Positions 8,856 through 16,462 of a stretch of 27,366 nucleotides of DNA are shown here, piece after piece. Every line of letters starts with the position of its first letter. The stretch's first letter is position 1. The DNA comes from Flavobacterium sp. UBA7680. GTDB taxonomy: Bacteria > Bacteroidota > Bacteroidia > Flavobacteriales > Flavobacteriaceae. The DNA is taken from the NCBI RefSeq assembly GCF_002482975.1, contig NZ_DLHA01000031.1, positions 33,024 through 60,389 of the forward strand, in the 5' to 3' direction. A model generated the notes under the pieces. The model searched no databases. It worked only from the letters and a program-made list of their open reading frames with translations, and was not told where the DNA came from. The position numbers were made by a program, and so were the translations under genes.

Positions 8856-9085
8856 TGGTTATCATTACATTACAAAGAGATAAATGCATTGGCTGTAATT
8901 ACTGTGTTGAAATGGATCCGTTACATTTTCAAATGTCCAAGAAAGATGGAAAATCAGTTTTGATTCACTCGATAAATGCAAAAGGCTTTTTTACTTTAAA
9001 ATCACCAAACCATGCAATTGTAGAAAGCTGTGAATTGGCTGCAAAGGCTTGTCCGGTTAAGATTATTACAGTTAAGGAGACTTAG
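8855..9085 (+). CDS. Small 4Fe-4S ferredoxin coupled to trhP
   Basis: 76 residues. The motif CIGCNYC (Cys11, Cys14, Cys17) plus Cys66-Pro67 gives the four ligands of a single 4Fe-4S cluster. An additional Cys59 lies shortly before the last ligand. There is no signal peptide, so it is cytoplasmic. The ATG shares one base with the trhP stop codon, which points to translational coupling and a shared job. My inference is that it supplies electrons to, or helps assemble the cluster of, TrhP. A general electron carrier that merely sits here is the alternative. A strong hairpin terminator follows. Confidence 0.88.
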   Translation: MVIITLQRDKCIGCNYCVEMDPLHFQMSKKDGKSVLIHSINAKGFFTLKSPNHAIVESCELAAKACPVKIITVKET

Positions 9086-9105
9086 AAAATAACATTTCAT
9101 AAAAA

Positions 9106-9146
9106 TAAAAACCCATATTTTGCTCTTTACAAATATGGGTTTTTTA
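9106..9146. terminator. Intrinsic terminator after the trhO-trhP-ferredoxin cluster
   Basis: The stem arms are AAACCCATATTT and AAATATGGGTTT around a 10-nt loop, followed by a T run. The A run on the other side makes it usable in both directions, fitting the converging minus-strand gene that ends at 9176. Confidence 0.88.
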
Positions 9147-9175
9147 TTCTCTTTTTGATTGTTTGATCTACAAGA

Positions 9176-9988
9176 TTATTCTATAGTTACAGAAGATTTA
9201 ATCTGAATGTAATCGTGTTTGTTTTCGACCTCTTTGTCTAGAAAAATGATATAATTGCTAAAATAATTGGACAGATCCCGATCTTCAATTATTTGCTGCT
9301 TGGCATTATAAAATCGGGTTGAATGTATAAAGCTTTCTAAATCAAGTGTTTTTTTAGATTTGAATCTGGGCCTGGTTTGTTCGTCAAATTCTTCAAAGAA
9401 AAAAGTGCCATTTTTAGAAGTGCCGCTGTCTTTTAATAAATACCGTTTAGGGTTAACTGCTGGATAAGATTCATAAATGTATTTATTATCTAATTTAAAA
9501 AAGAGTGTATCTTTTCTTCTATTTTCAATAATTTTCGAATCTTTCTGTATAGGATAGTAAGAGATATATTCTAAACTTTTAACTTGTATTAGTTGATTGC
9601 AATCATCAAAAAAAATCACATATTTATCAGTTAAAGAATCTTTTAATTTCCATTTATCTACAATTTTATTAGAGTTTCCGTCATGATAAAATTTTCTGTT
9701 TTCAATATAATCTTTTATGGAGATTATATTTTTGGGTTTGATGTTTTTTGTTGAAACAGAATCACCGCTAAAAAAAGCATAGCCATCTGTATTGGTCTGT
9801 CTAAACTGCATTTTTTCGAAAGCCAGTTTCTTGGTATAATTTTCATTTGAAAGCTTTAATTCGAATGCAGGAGATATGGTGTAATATTTATCAACGCTAA
9901 AAAAGAGTGTGTCTTTTTTGCTGTCATTGACTTGGGCCGTCAAACTAATGAAAGAAAGCGCCACGATAAATGATAAATATGTTTTCAT
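9176..9988 (-). CDS. Exported protein of unknown function with two copies of one domain
   Basis: About 270 residues from the ATG at 9988. I chose that start because it begins directly with a signal peptide (MKTYLSFIVALSFISLTAQ); the longer reading frame begins with a TTG at 10042 and adds 18 residues that do not suit a signal. I do not recognise the family. The mature protein is two related halves of about 115 residues. Each begins KDTLFF...DKY or DNKY, has an aromatic FF pair near the middle, then (I/L)(K/E)(D/S)(Y/F)I...(R)FY, then Y(V/I)IF(F/L)D, and ends in IQ(V/I)KS. This suggests an ancient internal duplication. There is no lipobox and no sorting domain. It is probably periplasmic; it appears to be transcribed alone. 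Confidence 0.75.
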   Translation of the reverse strand: MKTYLSFIVALSFISLTAQVNDSKKDTLFFSVDKYYTISPAFELKLSNENYTKKLAFEKMQFRQTNTDGYAFFSGDSVSTKNIKPKNIISIKDYIENRKFYHDGNSNKIVDKWKLKDSLTDKYVIFFDDCNQLIQVKSLEYISYYPIQKDSKIIENRRKDTLFFKLDNKYIYESYPAVNPKRYLLKDSGTSKNGTFFFEEFDEQTRPRFKSKKTLDLESFIHSTRFYNAKQQIIEDRDLSNYFSNYIIFLDKEVENKHDYIQIKSSVTIE

Positions 9989-10067
9989 GTTTAAAGAATC
10001 AATGATTATCTTAAATATTGATTTGTATGATTTTTGTCTCAACCGTAATACAATTTTTACAAGTGTG

Positions 10068-10075
10068 CAAAGTTA
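10068..10075 (-). promoter_or_regulatory. Minus-strand -7 element upstream of the duplicated-domain gene
   Basis: TAACTTTG on the minus strand matches TAnnTTTG. A clear TTTG upstream element at the right distance was not seen, so this is a half-supported promoter. It would place the start of transcription near 10061, about 70 nt before the preferred ATG at 9988. The whole gene-free stretch 9989-10326 otherwise holds only AT-rich sequence and the ricT promoter region. Confidence 0.45.
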
Positions 10076-10263
10076 TTCCTAAATTTTTATTGAAGTAAGA
10101 ATAACGTTTTAAAATTTACAAAATTGTAAGTTAAATATTTCAAAACAAAACAATCAAAGTACTATACGCAATTCAATTACAATATTTTTACTTAATAATC
10201 AGTTGTTTAGTCTTTTAACACCCCTTTAGAATTAATCTATAAATAGCCAAATAAAAAAAATAC

Positions 10264-10271
10264 TATCTTTA
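10264..10271 (+). promoter_or_regulatory. Probable -7 element of the ricT-gldH-pbp1A operon
   Basis: TATCTTTA is a one-base variant of TAnnTTTG and lies 56 nt before the ricT ATG. No good TTTG element about 19 nt upstream is visible, so the call is tentative. Confidence 0.4.
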
Positions 10272-10326
10272 CCGATCAAACGTTTATGAACTTAAGCTGC
10301 GCTTTAGCGGCACTACATATATAATT

Positions 10327-11700
10327 ATGGCATGTACAAGTTGTTCAACCTCAGATGGTGGCGCACCAAAAGGGTGTAAAAATAATGGGACTTGCGGCAC
10401 CGATAGCTGCAATAAATTGACGGTTTTTGACTGGCTTTCTAACATGAGCCCGTCTAATGGAGAGGCAATTTTTGATTGTGTTGAGGTTCGTTTTAAAAAC
10501 GGACGTAAGGAATTCTTTAGAAATTCAGAAAAATTAACTTTAAGTATTGGTGATATTGTAGCAACTGTTGCTTCACCAGGACACGATATTGGAATTGTGA
10601 CTTTGACAGGCGAATTGGTTAAAATTCAAATGAAGAAAAAAGGAGTAAATCCAGATAGCAACGAAGTTCCTAAAATTTACAGAAAAGCATCTCAAAAAGA
10701 TATTGACATTTGGTCTGTAGCGCGTGATCGTGAAGAACCAATGAAAGTTCGCGCCCGCGAATTGGCGATTCAGCATAAGTTGGAAATGAAAATATCTGAT
10801 ATTGAATTTCAGGGAGACGGATCAAAAGCTACGTTTTATTATACAGCAAATGACCGTGTCGATTTTAGACTTTTAATTAAAGATTTCGCAAAAGAATTCA
10901 GCACCAGAGTCGAGATGAAACAAGTAGGTTTCCGTCAGGAAGCAGCTCGTTTGGGTGGAATTGGTTCTTGCGGAAGAGAGCTTTGCTGTTCAACATGGCT
11001 TACCGATTTCAGAAGTGTCAATACATCTGCGGCTCGTTATCAGCAATTATCACTAAATCCGCAGAAATTAGCCGGACAATGTGGTAAACTAAAATGCTGT
11101 TTGAACTATGAGTTAGATACTTACATGGACGCATTGAAGGATTTTCCGGATTACGATACTAAATTAGTGACGGAAAAAGGAGATGCTGTCTGCCAAAAAC
11201 AAGATATTTTTAAAGGATTAATGTGGTTTGCTTACACTAATAATTTCGCAAACTGGCACGTTTTAAAAATAGATCAGGTAAAAGAAATTATTGCCGAAAA
11301 CAAACAAAAAAATAAAGTTTCTTCTTTAGAAGATTTTGCAATCGAAGTTACTTCAGAGCCTGAAAAAGACTTTAATAATGCAATGGGTCAGGAAAGTTTA
11401 ACCCGTTTCGATCAGCCAAAAAGAAAGAAAAAACCAAATCGCAAACGCAAAAATGCTGAAAATGCAGTTGTTGCAGCACCTGAAAAACCAAAACAGGCAA
11501 GTAACAACAATAATAAACCTGCCGGAGGAAATCCAAATCCGAATCAACAGCAAAACAAACAAAACAACCCAAATAAACCAAATCATAAGAACAAGCCGAA
11601 TCCGAATAAAAACAATTCGAACAAGCCAGCTTCAAATGAAAATAAACCAGCTGAACCTAGAAAACCTATAATTATCACAAAAAATGAGAATAAAAAATAG
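10327..11700 (+). CDS. ricT: PSP1-domain protein, RicT (YaaT) homologue
   Basis: 457 residues. In Bacillus subtilis RicT acts with RicA and RicF in an Fe-S-containing complex affecting RNA processing; the role in Bacteroidota is not established. The conserved PSP1 cysteine motifs are present: CGRELCC (Cys215, 220, 221) and CGKLKCC (Cys252, 257, 258). The first 30 residues carry five further cysteines (3, 6, 17, 23, 28), forming a possible extra metal site. The last ~90 residues are a low-complexity tail dominated by N, K, P and Q, likely disordered and positively charged. The end of this gene overlaps the gldH start by 17 nt in another frame. It is first in an operon with gldH and a penicillin-binding protein. 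Confidence 0.88.
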   Translation: MACTSCSTSDGGAPKGCKNNGTCGTDSCNKLTVFDWLSNMSPSNGEAIFDCVEVRFKNGRKEFFRNSEKLTLSIGDIVATVASPGHDIGIVTLTGELVKIQMKKKGVNPDSNEVPKIYRKASQKDIDIWSVARDREEPMKVRARELAIQHKLEMKISDIEFQGDGSKATFYYTANDRVDFRLLIKDFAKEFSTRVEMKQVGFRQEAARLGGIGSCGRELCCSTWLTDFRSVNTSAARYQQLSLNPQKLAGQCGKLKCCLNYELDTYMDALKDFPDYDTKLVTEKGDAVCQKQDIFKGLMWFAYTNNFANWHVLKIDQVKEIIAENKQKNKVSSLEDFAIEVTSEPEKDFNNAMGQESLTRFDQPKRKKKPNRKRKNAENAVVAAPEKPKQASNNNNKPAGGNPNPNQQQNKQNNPNKPNHKNKPNPNKNNSNKPASNENKPAEPRKPIIITKNENKK

Positions 11701-12163
11701 CGTGATTCTTCTTTTGGCGGCGGTACTTCTTTTTTCGTGCGATAAAAAAAGAGTATTCGACGAGTACAAATCTGTTGGAAGTGCCTGGCACAAAGACAGT
11801 ATTGTAACCTTTGACCTGCCAGTTTTAGATTCTACCAAAAAGTACAATTTGTTTGTAAATTTGAGAGATAACAACAATTATCCTTTCAATAATTTATTTT
11901 TGATTGTGGCTATTGAAACGCCAAGCGGTTTCACAAAAGTGGATACTTTAGAATACCAAATGGCAAACCCAGACGGAACATTGATGGGAAATGGTTTTAC
12001 TGATATAAAAGAAAGTAAGCTTTTTTACAAAGACAATGTAACGTTTAAAGGAAAATACAAAGTTCATATCAAACAAGCCGTTCGAGAATCAGGCAAAATT
12101 CCTGGTGTTGAGGCTTTAGAAGGTATTACAGACGTAGGTTTTAGAATAGAACAAAAAGATTAG
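11684..12163 (+). CDS. gldH: Gliding motility lipoprotein GldH
   Basis: 159 residues. GldH is a cell-envelope lipoprotein required for gliding in Flavobacterium johnsoniae. The signal peptide ends in the lipobox LFSC with Cys19, followed by DKKRVFDEYKSV, and the rest reads as a beta-rich domain with PFNNLFL and NPDGTLMGNGF segments that fit this family. The ATG at 11684 lies inside the end of ricT, so translation is probably coupled; no other start would keep the signal peptide. It is followed 10 nt later by the PBP1A gene. Together with the T9SS-sorted protease at 17223 it suggests a gliding-capable bacterium, though other gld genes are not in this window. Confidence 0.9.
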   Translation: MRIKNSVILLLAAVLLFSCDKKRVFDEYKSVGSAWHKDSIVTFDLPVLDSTKKYNLFVNLRDNNNYPFNNLFLIVAIETPSGFTKVDTLEYQMANPDGTLMGNGFTDIKESKLFYKDNVTFKGKYKVHIKQAVRESGKIPGVEALEGITDVGFRIEQKD

Positions 12164-12173
12164 AAAAATAGTT

Positions 12174-14480
12174 ATGGCTGCTAAAAAAAACAATCAAACC
12201 AATACCGTAAAGGATATTAATTATTACAAAAAGAAATTCTGGAGAATTTTTGCCTATTCACTTTTAGGCGTTCTGGCTTTCTTTTTATTTGCCTCTTGGG
12301 GATTTTTCGGTTCAATGCCTTCTTTTGAAGACTTAGAAAACCCTGATTCAAACTTGGCTACCGAGATTATTTCTTCAGATGGAGTTGTAATTGGTAAATA
12401 TTTCAAAACCAACAGGTCACAGCTTAAATACTCTGATTTACCAAAAAGCTTAGTTGAAGCTTTAGTTGCTACAGAAGATGCTCGTTTCTACGAACATTCT
12501 GGAATTGACGGACGTGGAACTTTAAGAGCTGTTTCTAGTTTAGGAACAAATGGTGGAGCGAGTACCTTAACGCAACAACTTGCAAAACAATTATTTCACG
12601 GAGAAGGTTCAAAATTTCTTCCTTTTAGAATTGTACAAAAAATAAAAGAATGGATTATTGCCATTCGTTTGGAAAGACAATATACTAAGAATGAAATTCT
12701 TGCCATGTACTGCAACGTATATGATTTCGGGAATTATTCTGTGGGAGTAAGTTCTGCAGCACAGACTTATTTCTCAAAAGATCCAAAAGATTTAACAATG
12801 GACGAATCAGCTATTTTAGTTGGAATGTTCAAAAACTCAGGATTATACAATCCGGTTAGAAATCCGGAAGGAGTAAAAAACCGTCGTAATGTGGTGCTTT
12901 CGCAGATGGCAAAAGCAAAAATGATTACAGAATCTGAAAAAGAAAGATTACAAGCTTTACCAATTGCATTGAAATTTAAATTGGAAAGCCACCGCGAAGG
13001 AACTGCTACTTATTTTAGAGAATATCTTCGTGATTACATGAAAAAATGGGTAACAGAAAACAAAAAACCAGACGGATCTGATTACGATATTTACAAAGAT
13101 GGTTTGAAAATCTACACAACCATAGATTCGAGAATGCAGTCTTATGCAGAAGAAGCCGTTTCTGAGCATATGAAAAATTTACAGCAGCAATTTTTTATTG
13201 AAATGAAAACCAATAAAAATGCGCCTTTCGTAAATATTACACAAGCAGAGACAGAAAGAATTATGATGCAGGCCATGAAAAATTCTGACCGTTGGGCTCA
13301 AATGAAAGATGCTGATAAAAGCGAAGATGATATTATTGCTTCTTTTAAAGTAAAAACAAGAATGCGTGTATTTACATGGAAAGGCGAGCGTGATACTATC
13401 ATGACGCCATTAGATTCTATTCGTTATTACAAACACTTCTTGCAATCAGGATTAATGGCAATGGAACCTCAAACAGGTAACATTAAAGCCTGGGTTGGAG
13501 GAATTAATTACAAATATTTCCAATACGACCACGTAGGTCAGGGAGCAAGACAAGTAGGTTCTACATTTAAACCTTTCGTTTATGCAACTGCTATCGAAGA
13601 GTTAAATATGTCTCCTTGCGACTCAATTCTTGATGGGCCGTTTATGATTCATAAAGGACGCCACCACGTAACAGAAGATTGGGAACCAAGAAACTCTGAC
13701 AACAGATACCGCGGAATGGTAACCCTAAAACAAGGTCTAGCAAACTCTATCAACACCGTTTCTGCAAAATTAATTGACAGAACTGGTCCGGAAGCCGTTG
13801 TAGATTTGACTAGAAAATTAGGTGTAAAAACTGAAATTCCGGTACAACCGTCAATCGCATTAGGAGCTGTAGATATTACAGTGGAAGATATGGTTGCCGC
13901 ATACAGCACATTTGCAAACCAGGGAGTTTATGTAAAACCTCAGTTTTTAAGCCGAATTGAAAATAAAAGCGGTGAGGTTATTTACGAGCCAATTCCTGAA
14001 TCTCACGACGTTTTAAATAAAGATATTGCCTTTGCTGTAATCAAATTATTAGAAGGTGTAACAGAAACCGGTTCTGGAGCACGTTTACGTACGCAGGGCG
14101 GTGGAAGCGGAGATAACCGCTGGACAGGATATCCATACATGTTCAAAAACCCAATTGCTGGTAAAACAGGAACAACACAAAACCAGTCAGATGGTTGGTT
14201 TATGGGAATGGTTCCAAACTTAGTAACTGGAGTTTGGGTAGGATGTGAAGATCGTTCGGCACGTTTCAAAAGCTTAACTTACGGACAAGGTGCAACGGCA
14301 GCATTACCGGTTTGGGCCTACTTTATGAAAAAATGTTATGCAGATGAAGGACTTCAAATCTCAAAATCAGAATTTGAGCGTCCTGCAAATCTTTCTATAA
14401 AAGTAGATTGTTACCAAAGACCAGCTGTTGTAAAAGACACAACGCAAACAGAACAAAACACAGACGAATTTGAACTATAG
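12174..14480 (+). CDS. Bifunctional penicillin-binding protein 1A (transglycosylase/transpeptidase)
   Basis: 768 residues. It polymerises glycan strands and cross-links peptides in peptidoglycan. A short cytoplasmic tail is followed by one transmembrane helix (about 24-46). The glycosyltransferase (GT51) domain shows EDARFYEH with catalytic Glu101, and GGASTLTQQLAKQLF. The transpeptidase domain has Ser463 in STFK (463-466), SIN at 525-527 and KTGTT at 664-668, so all three active-site motifs are intact. A charged linker of about 100 residues (roughly 330-420) sits between the domains. It is third in the operon after ricT and gldH and is closed by a terminator. The name mrcA/ponA would fit but I do not assign it. 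Confidence 0.95.
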   Translation: MAAKKNNQTNTVKDINYYKKKFWRIFAYSLLGVLAFFLFASWGFFGSMPSFEDLENPDSNLATEIISSDGVVIGKYFKTNRSQLKYSDLPKSLVEALVATEDARFYEHSGIDGRGTLRAVSSLGTNGGASTLTQQLAKQLFHGEGSKFLPFRIVQKIKEWIIAIRLERQYTKNEILAMYCNVYDFGNYSVGVSSAAQTYFSKDPKDLTMDESAILVGMFKNSGLYNPVRNPEGVKNRRNVVLSQMAKAKMITESEKERLQALPIALKFKLESHREGTATYFREYLRDYMKKWVTENKKPDGSDYDIYKDGLKIYTTIDSRMQSYAEEAVSEHMKNLQQQFFIEMKTNKNAPFVNITQAETERIMMQAMKNSDRWAQMKDADKSEDDIIASFKVKTRMRVFTWKGERDTIMTPLDSIRYYKHFLQSGLMAMEPQTGNIKAWVGGINYKYFQYDHVGQGARQVGSTFKPFVYATAIEELNMSPCDSILDGPFMIHKGRHHVTEDWEPRNSDNRYRGMVTLKQGLANSINTVSAKLIDRTGPEAVVDLTRKLGVKTEIPVQPSIALGAVDITVEDMVAAYSTFANQGVYVKPQFLSRIENKSGEVIYEPIPESHDVLNKDIAFAVIKLLEGVTETGSGARLRTQGGGSGDNRWTGYPYMFKNPIAGKTGTTQNQSDGWFMGMVPNLVTGVWVGCEDRSARFKSLTYGQGATAALPVWAYFMKKCYADEGLQISKSEFERPANLSIKVDCYQRPAVVKDTTQTEQNTDEFEL

Positions 14481-14503
14481 TTTAAGTTTGGTTTTTAAAT
14501 AAT

Positions 14504-14554
14504 AAATCCTCTTGTGATCTTCTAAGTATGGAAGAATACAAGAGGATTTTTTTT
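14504..14554 (+). terminator. Intrinsic terminator of the ricT-gldH-pbp1A operon
   Basis: The outer stem is AAATCCTCTTGT with ACAAGAGGATTT (14504-14515 and 14538-14549), extended inside by TCTTC/GAAGA, and followed by an uninterrupted run of T. It lies 24 nt after the PBP stop codon. Confidence 0.92.
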
Positions 14555-14600
14555 GGAACACAATTATTTTGAGCCATCGTTATAAAACATGTTGCTTATA

Positions 14601-14766
14601 CTCCGTTAGGAGTTAAATATCGGTAGCTGGCAGTAATGAAGATTTCGATGATGTCCCGTAGGGACTACATCTTTTCAGATTCTTGATAAACTTCACATAT
14701 AGTTCCTACGGAACAAAAAACACTGCGACCAACAAATTTTCTACCAATATTTAATCTCTACGAGAT
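14601..14766. repeat. Array of four evenly spaced small palindromes, copy B
   Basis: The gene-free stretch 14481-14896 holds, after the terminator, four small palindromes: CTCC-GTTA-GGAG (14601-14612), GTCCC-GTA-GGGAC (14653-14665), GTTCC-TAC-GGAAC (14702-14714) and ATCTC-TAC-GAGAT (14754-14766). Centre-to-centre distances are about 52, 49 and 52 nt. The first two have GTA in the loop and the last two TAC, so the two halves are in opposite orientation. The right half matches copy A at the window start in order and spacing, including CTACC 17 nt before CTACG. From 14767 to 14896 there is only AT-rich sequence leading to scoA, with no clear promoter. Confidence 0.8.
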
Positions 14767-14896
14767 ATATTTCGATGTGTTTATAATTAATTGCAGCTAA
14801 CATCTATTTTTAAATTTTATTTTTTACGAAATCGTTATAATTCCATCTAAAAATCTTATTTTTATCAAAAATATACGGTAATAAAGACAGTTTGTT

Positions 14897-15598
14897 ATGA
14901 TAACAAAAAAAGTTAAGAATGTTCAGGATGCTATTGCAGGAATTGAAACCGGAATGACAGTTATGTTTGGCGGATTTGGTTTATGCGGAATTCCGGAAAA
15001 TACAATTGCAGCATTAGTAAACACCCAAATTTCAGATTTAACTTGTATCTCAAATAATGCAGGTGTAGATGATTTTGGTTTAGGATTGCTTTTGCAAAAG
15101 AAACAGATTAAAAAAATGATTTCCTCTTATGTAGGTGAAAATGCTGAGTTCGAACGCCAGATGCTTTCGGGAGAATTGGAAGTTGAATTAACGCCGCAGG
15201 GAACTTTAGCAGAAAGATGCCGTGCCGCTCAAGCCGGAATTCCTGCCTTTTTTACTCCAGCCGGTTACGGAACTGAAGTTGCAGAAGGAAAAGAAGTCCG
15301 TGAATTCAACGGTAAAATGCATATTATGGAAGAAGCTTTCAAAGCCGACTTTGCGATTGTAAAAGCGTGGAAAGGTGATGAAGCCGGAAATCTAATTTTT
15401 AAAGGAACTGCCAGAAACTTTAATGCTTGTATGGCTGGTGCAGGAAAAATTACAATTGCCGAAGTTGAAGAACTAGTTCCCGTTGGAACTTTAGATCCAA
15501 ATCAAATTCATATTCCGGGAATTATGGTACAACGTATCTTTCAGGGAGAAAAATTTGAAAAGAGAATCGAGCAGCGCACCGTAAGACAGAGAGCGTAA
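14897..15598 (+). CDS. scoA: 3-oxoacid (succinyl-CoA:acetoacetate-type) CoA-transferase, subunit A
   Basis: 233 residues, the usual length of the alpha subunit. Together with subunit B it moves CoA from succinyl-CoA to acetoacetate or a similar 3-oxoacid, allowing ketone-body or branched-chain/lysine degradation products to be used. The N-terminal GGFGLCGIPENTI and the later SNNAGVDDFGLG and GTLAERCRAAQAGIPAFFTPAGYGT segments are characteristic of family I CoA-transferases. The subunit B gene follows after an 81-nt spacer that holds a hairpin-forming repeat. Substrate preference cannot be read from sequence; an acetate- or butyrate-type AtoDA activity is the main alternative. Confidence 0.93.
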   Translation: MITKKVKNVQDAIAGIETGMTVMFGGFGLCGIPENTIAALVNTQISDLTCISNNAGVDDFGLGLLLQKKQIKKMISSYVGENAEFERQMLSGELEVELTPQGTLAERCRAAQAGIPAFFTPAGYGTEVAEGKEVREFNGKMHIMEEAFKADFAIVKAWKGDEAGNLIFKGTARNFNACMAGAGKITIAEVEELVPVGTLDPNQIHIPGIMVQRIFQGEKFEKRIEQRTVRQRA

Positions 15599-15648
15599 TT
15601 AGATAATGAGATAATTTGTCGATTAGATAATTATAAACATTATCTAAT
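15598..15648 (+). repeat. scoA-scoB intercistronic repeat and hairpin
   Basis: ATTAGATAAT occurs at 15598-15607 and 15622-15631, and its exact reverse complement ATTATCTAAT at 15639-15648. Copies two and three form a perfect 10-bp stem with a 7-nt loop; copy one could pair with the same arm instead. There is no T run, so it is unlikely to terminate transcription. Confidence 0.7.
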
Positions 15649-15679
15649 TATCAGATTTTCTAATTAACACATTCAAAAT

Positions 15680-16333
15680 ATGTTAACAAAAGAAGATATA
15701 GCAAAACGAATTGCGAAAGAAGTTAAAGACCGATATTTTGTAAACCTTGGAATTGGAATTCCAACTTTGGTTGCCAATTATGTTCGGGAAGATATTGCCG
15801 TTGAATTTCAAAGTGAAAATGGAGTTTTGGGAATGGGACCTTTTCCATTTGCAGGAGAAGAAGACGCTGATATTATCAATGCCGGAAAACAAACCATTAC
15901 AACATTGCCCGGAGCCAGTTTCTTTGATTCGGCTTTTAGTTTTGGAATGATCCGAAGCCAAAAAGTAGATTTAACTATTTTAGGCGCAATGGAAGTTTCT
16001 GAAAACGGAGATATCGCCAACTGGAAGATTCCGGGGAAAATGGTAAAAGGAATGGGAGGCGCAATGGATTTAGTGGCTTCCGCCGAAAATATAATTGTTG
16101 CGATGATGCACGTGAACAAAGCAGGAGAATCTAAAATCTTAAAAAAATGTACTTTGCCATTAACAGGTGTAGGATGCGTTAAAAAGATTGTAACAGAACT
16201 TGCAGTTCTCGAAGTAACAGAAAAGGGTTTTAAGCTCTTAGAACGAGCGCCAGGTATTTCAGTGGAGCATATTATCGCTTCAACCGAAGCAGATTTGATA
16301 ATTGATGGTGAAATTCCTGAAATGGACATCTGA
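15680..16333 (+). CDS. scoB: 3-oxoacid (succinyl-CoA:acetoacetate-type) CoA-transferase, subunit B
   Basis: 217 residues, normal for the beta subunit. The active-site glutamate that becomes a CoA thioester during catalysis is expected in SENGVLG (Glu46). The beginning, FVNLGIGIPTLVANY, and the later GAMEVSENGDIANWKIPGK and GMGGAMDLV are strong family markers. The C-terminus ends at the usual position (ADLIIDGEIPEMDI). It forms a heterotetramer with subunit A from the gene just upstream; the two genes share a transcript that ends at the hairpin at 16361-16397. Confidence 0.94.
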   Translation: MLTKEDIAKRIAKEVKDRYFVNLGIGIPTLVANYVREDIAVEFQSENGVLGMGPFPFAGEEDADIINAGKQTITTLPGASFFDSAFSFGMIRSQKVDLTILGAMEVSENGDIANWKIPGKMVKGMGGAMDLVASAENIIVAMMHVNKAGESKILKKCTLPLTGVGCVKKIVTELAVLEVTEKGFKLLERAPGISVEHIIASTEADLIIDGEIPEMDI

Positions 16334-16360
16334 TTTTAATCTTCCAAATTAATTTATATA

Positions 16361-16397
16361 AAAGAGAATCTTTATTATTGAAGATTCTCTTTTTTTA
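16361..16397 (+). terminator. Intrinsic terminator after scoAB
   Basis: AAAGAGAATCTT (16361-16372) pairs with AAGATTCTCTTT (16381-16392) around an 8-nt loop, followed by T's. It stands 27 nt past the scoB stop. Confidence 0.88.
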
Positions 16398-16434
16398 TCC
16401 TTTGAGACTAAATAACAAGTAATCTTTATTTAGA

Positions 16435-16462
16435 TTTGCTGTGAATTAAAAAAATACATTTG
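16435..16462 (+). promoter_or_regulatory. Probable promoter overlapping the TTG start of the small membrane protein
   Basis: TTTG (16435-16438), a 16-nt spacer, and TACATTTG (16455-16462), an exact TAnnTTTG. The spacer is one base shorter than the usual range. The last three bases of the -7 box coincide with the TTG that opens the longest reading frame, which matters for choosing the start. Confidence 0.55.

Noticed and set aside
9989..10042. Longer N-terminus of the duplicated-domain protein
   Set aside because: It would begin with TTG and put 18 charged residues before the signal peptide; the ATG at 9988 is better.
14601..14766. CRISPR array
   Set aside because: The spacing is regular but the repeated units are only 12-13 nt, differ in sequence and change orientation; there are no cas genes.
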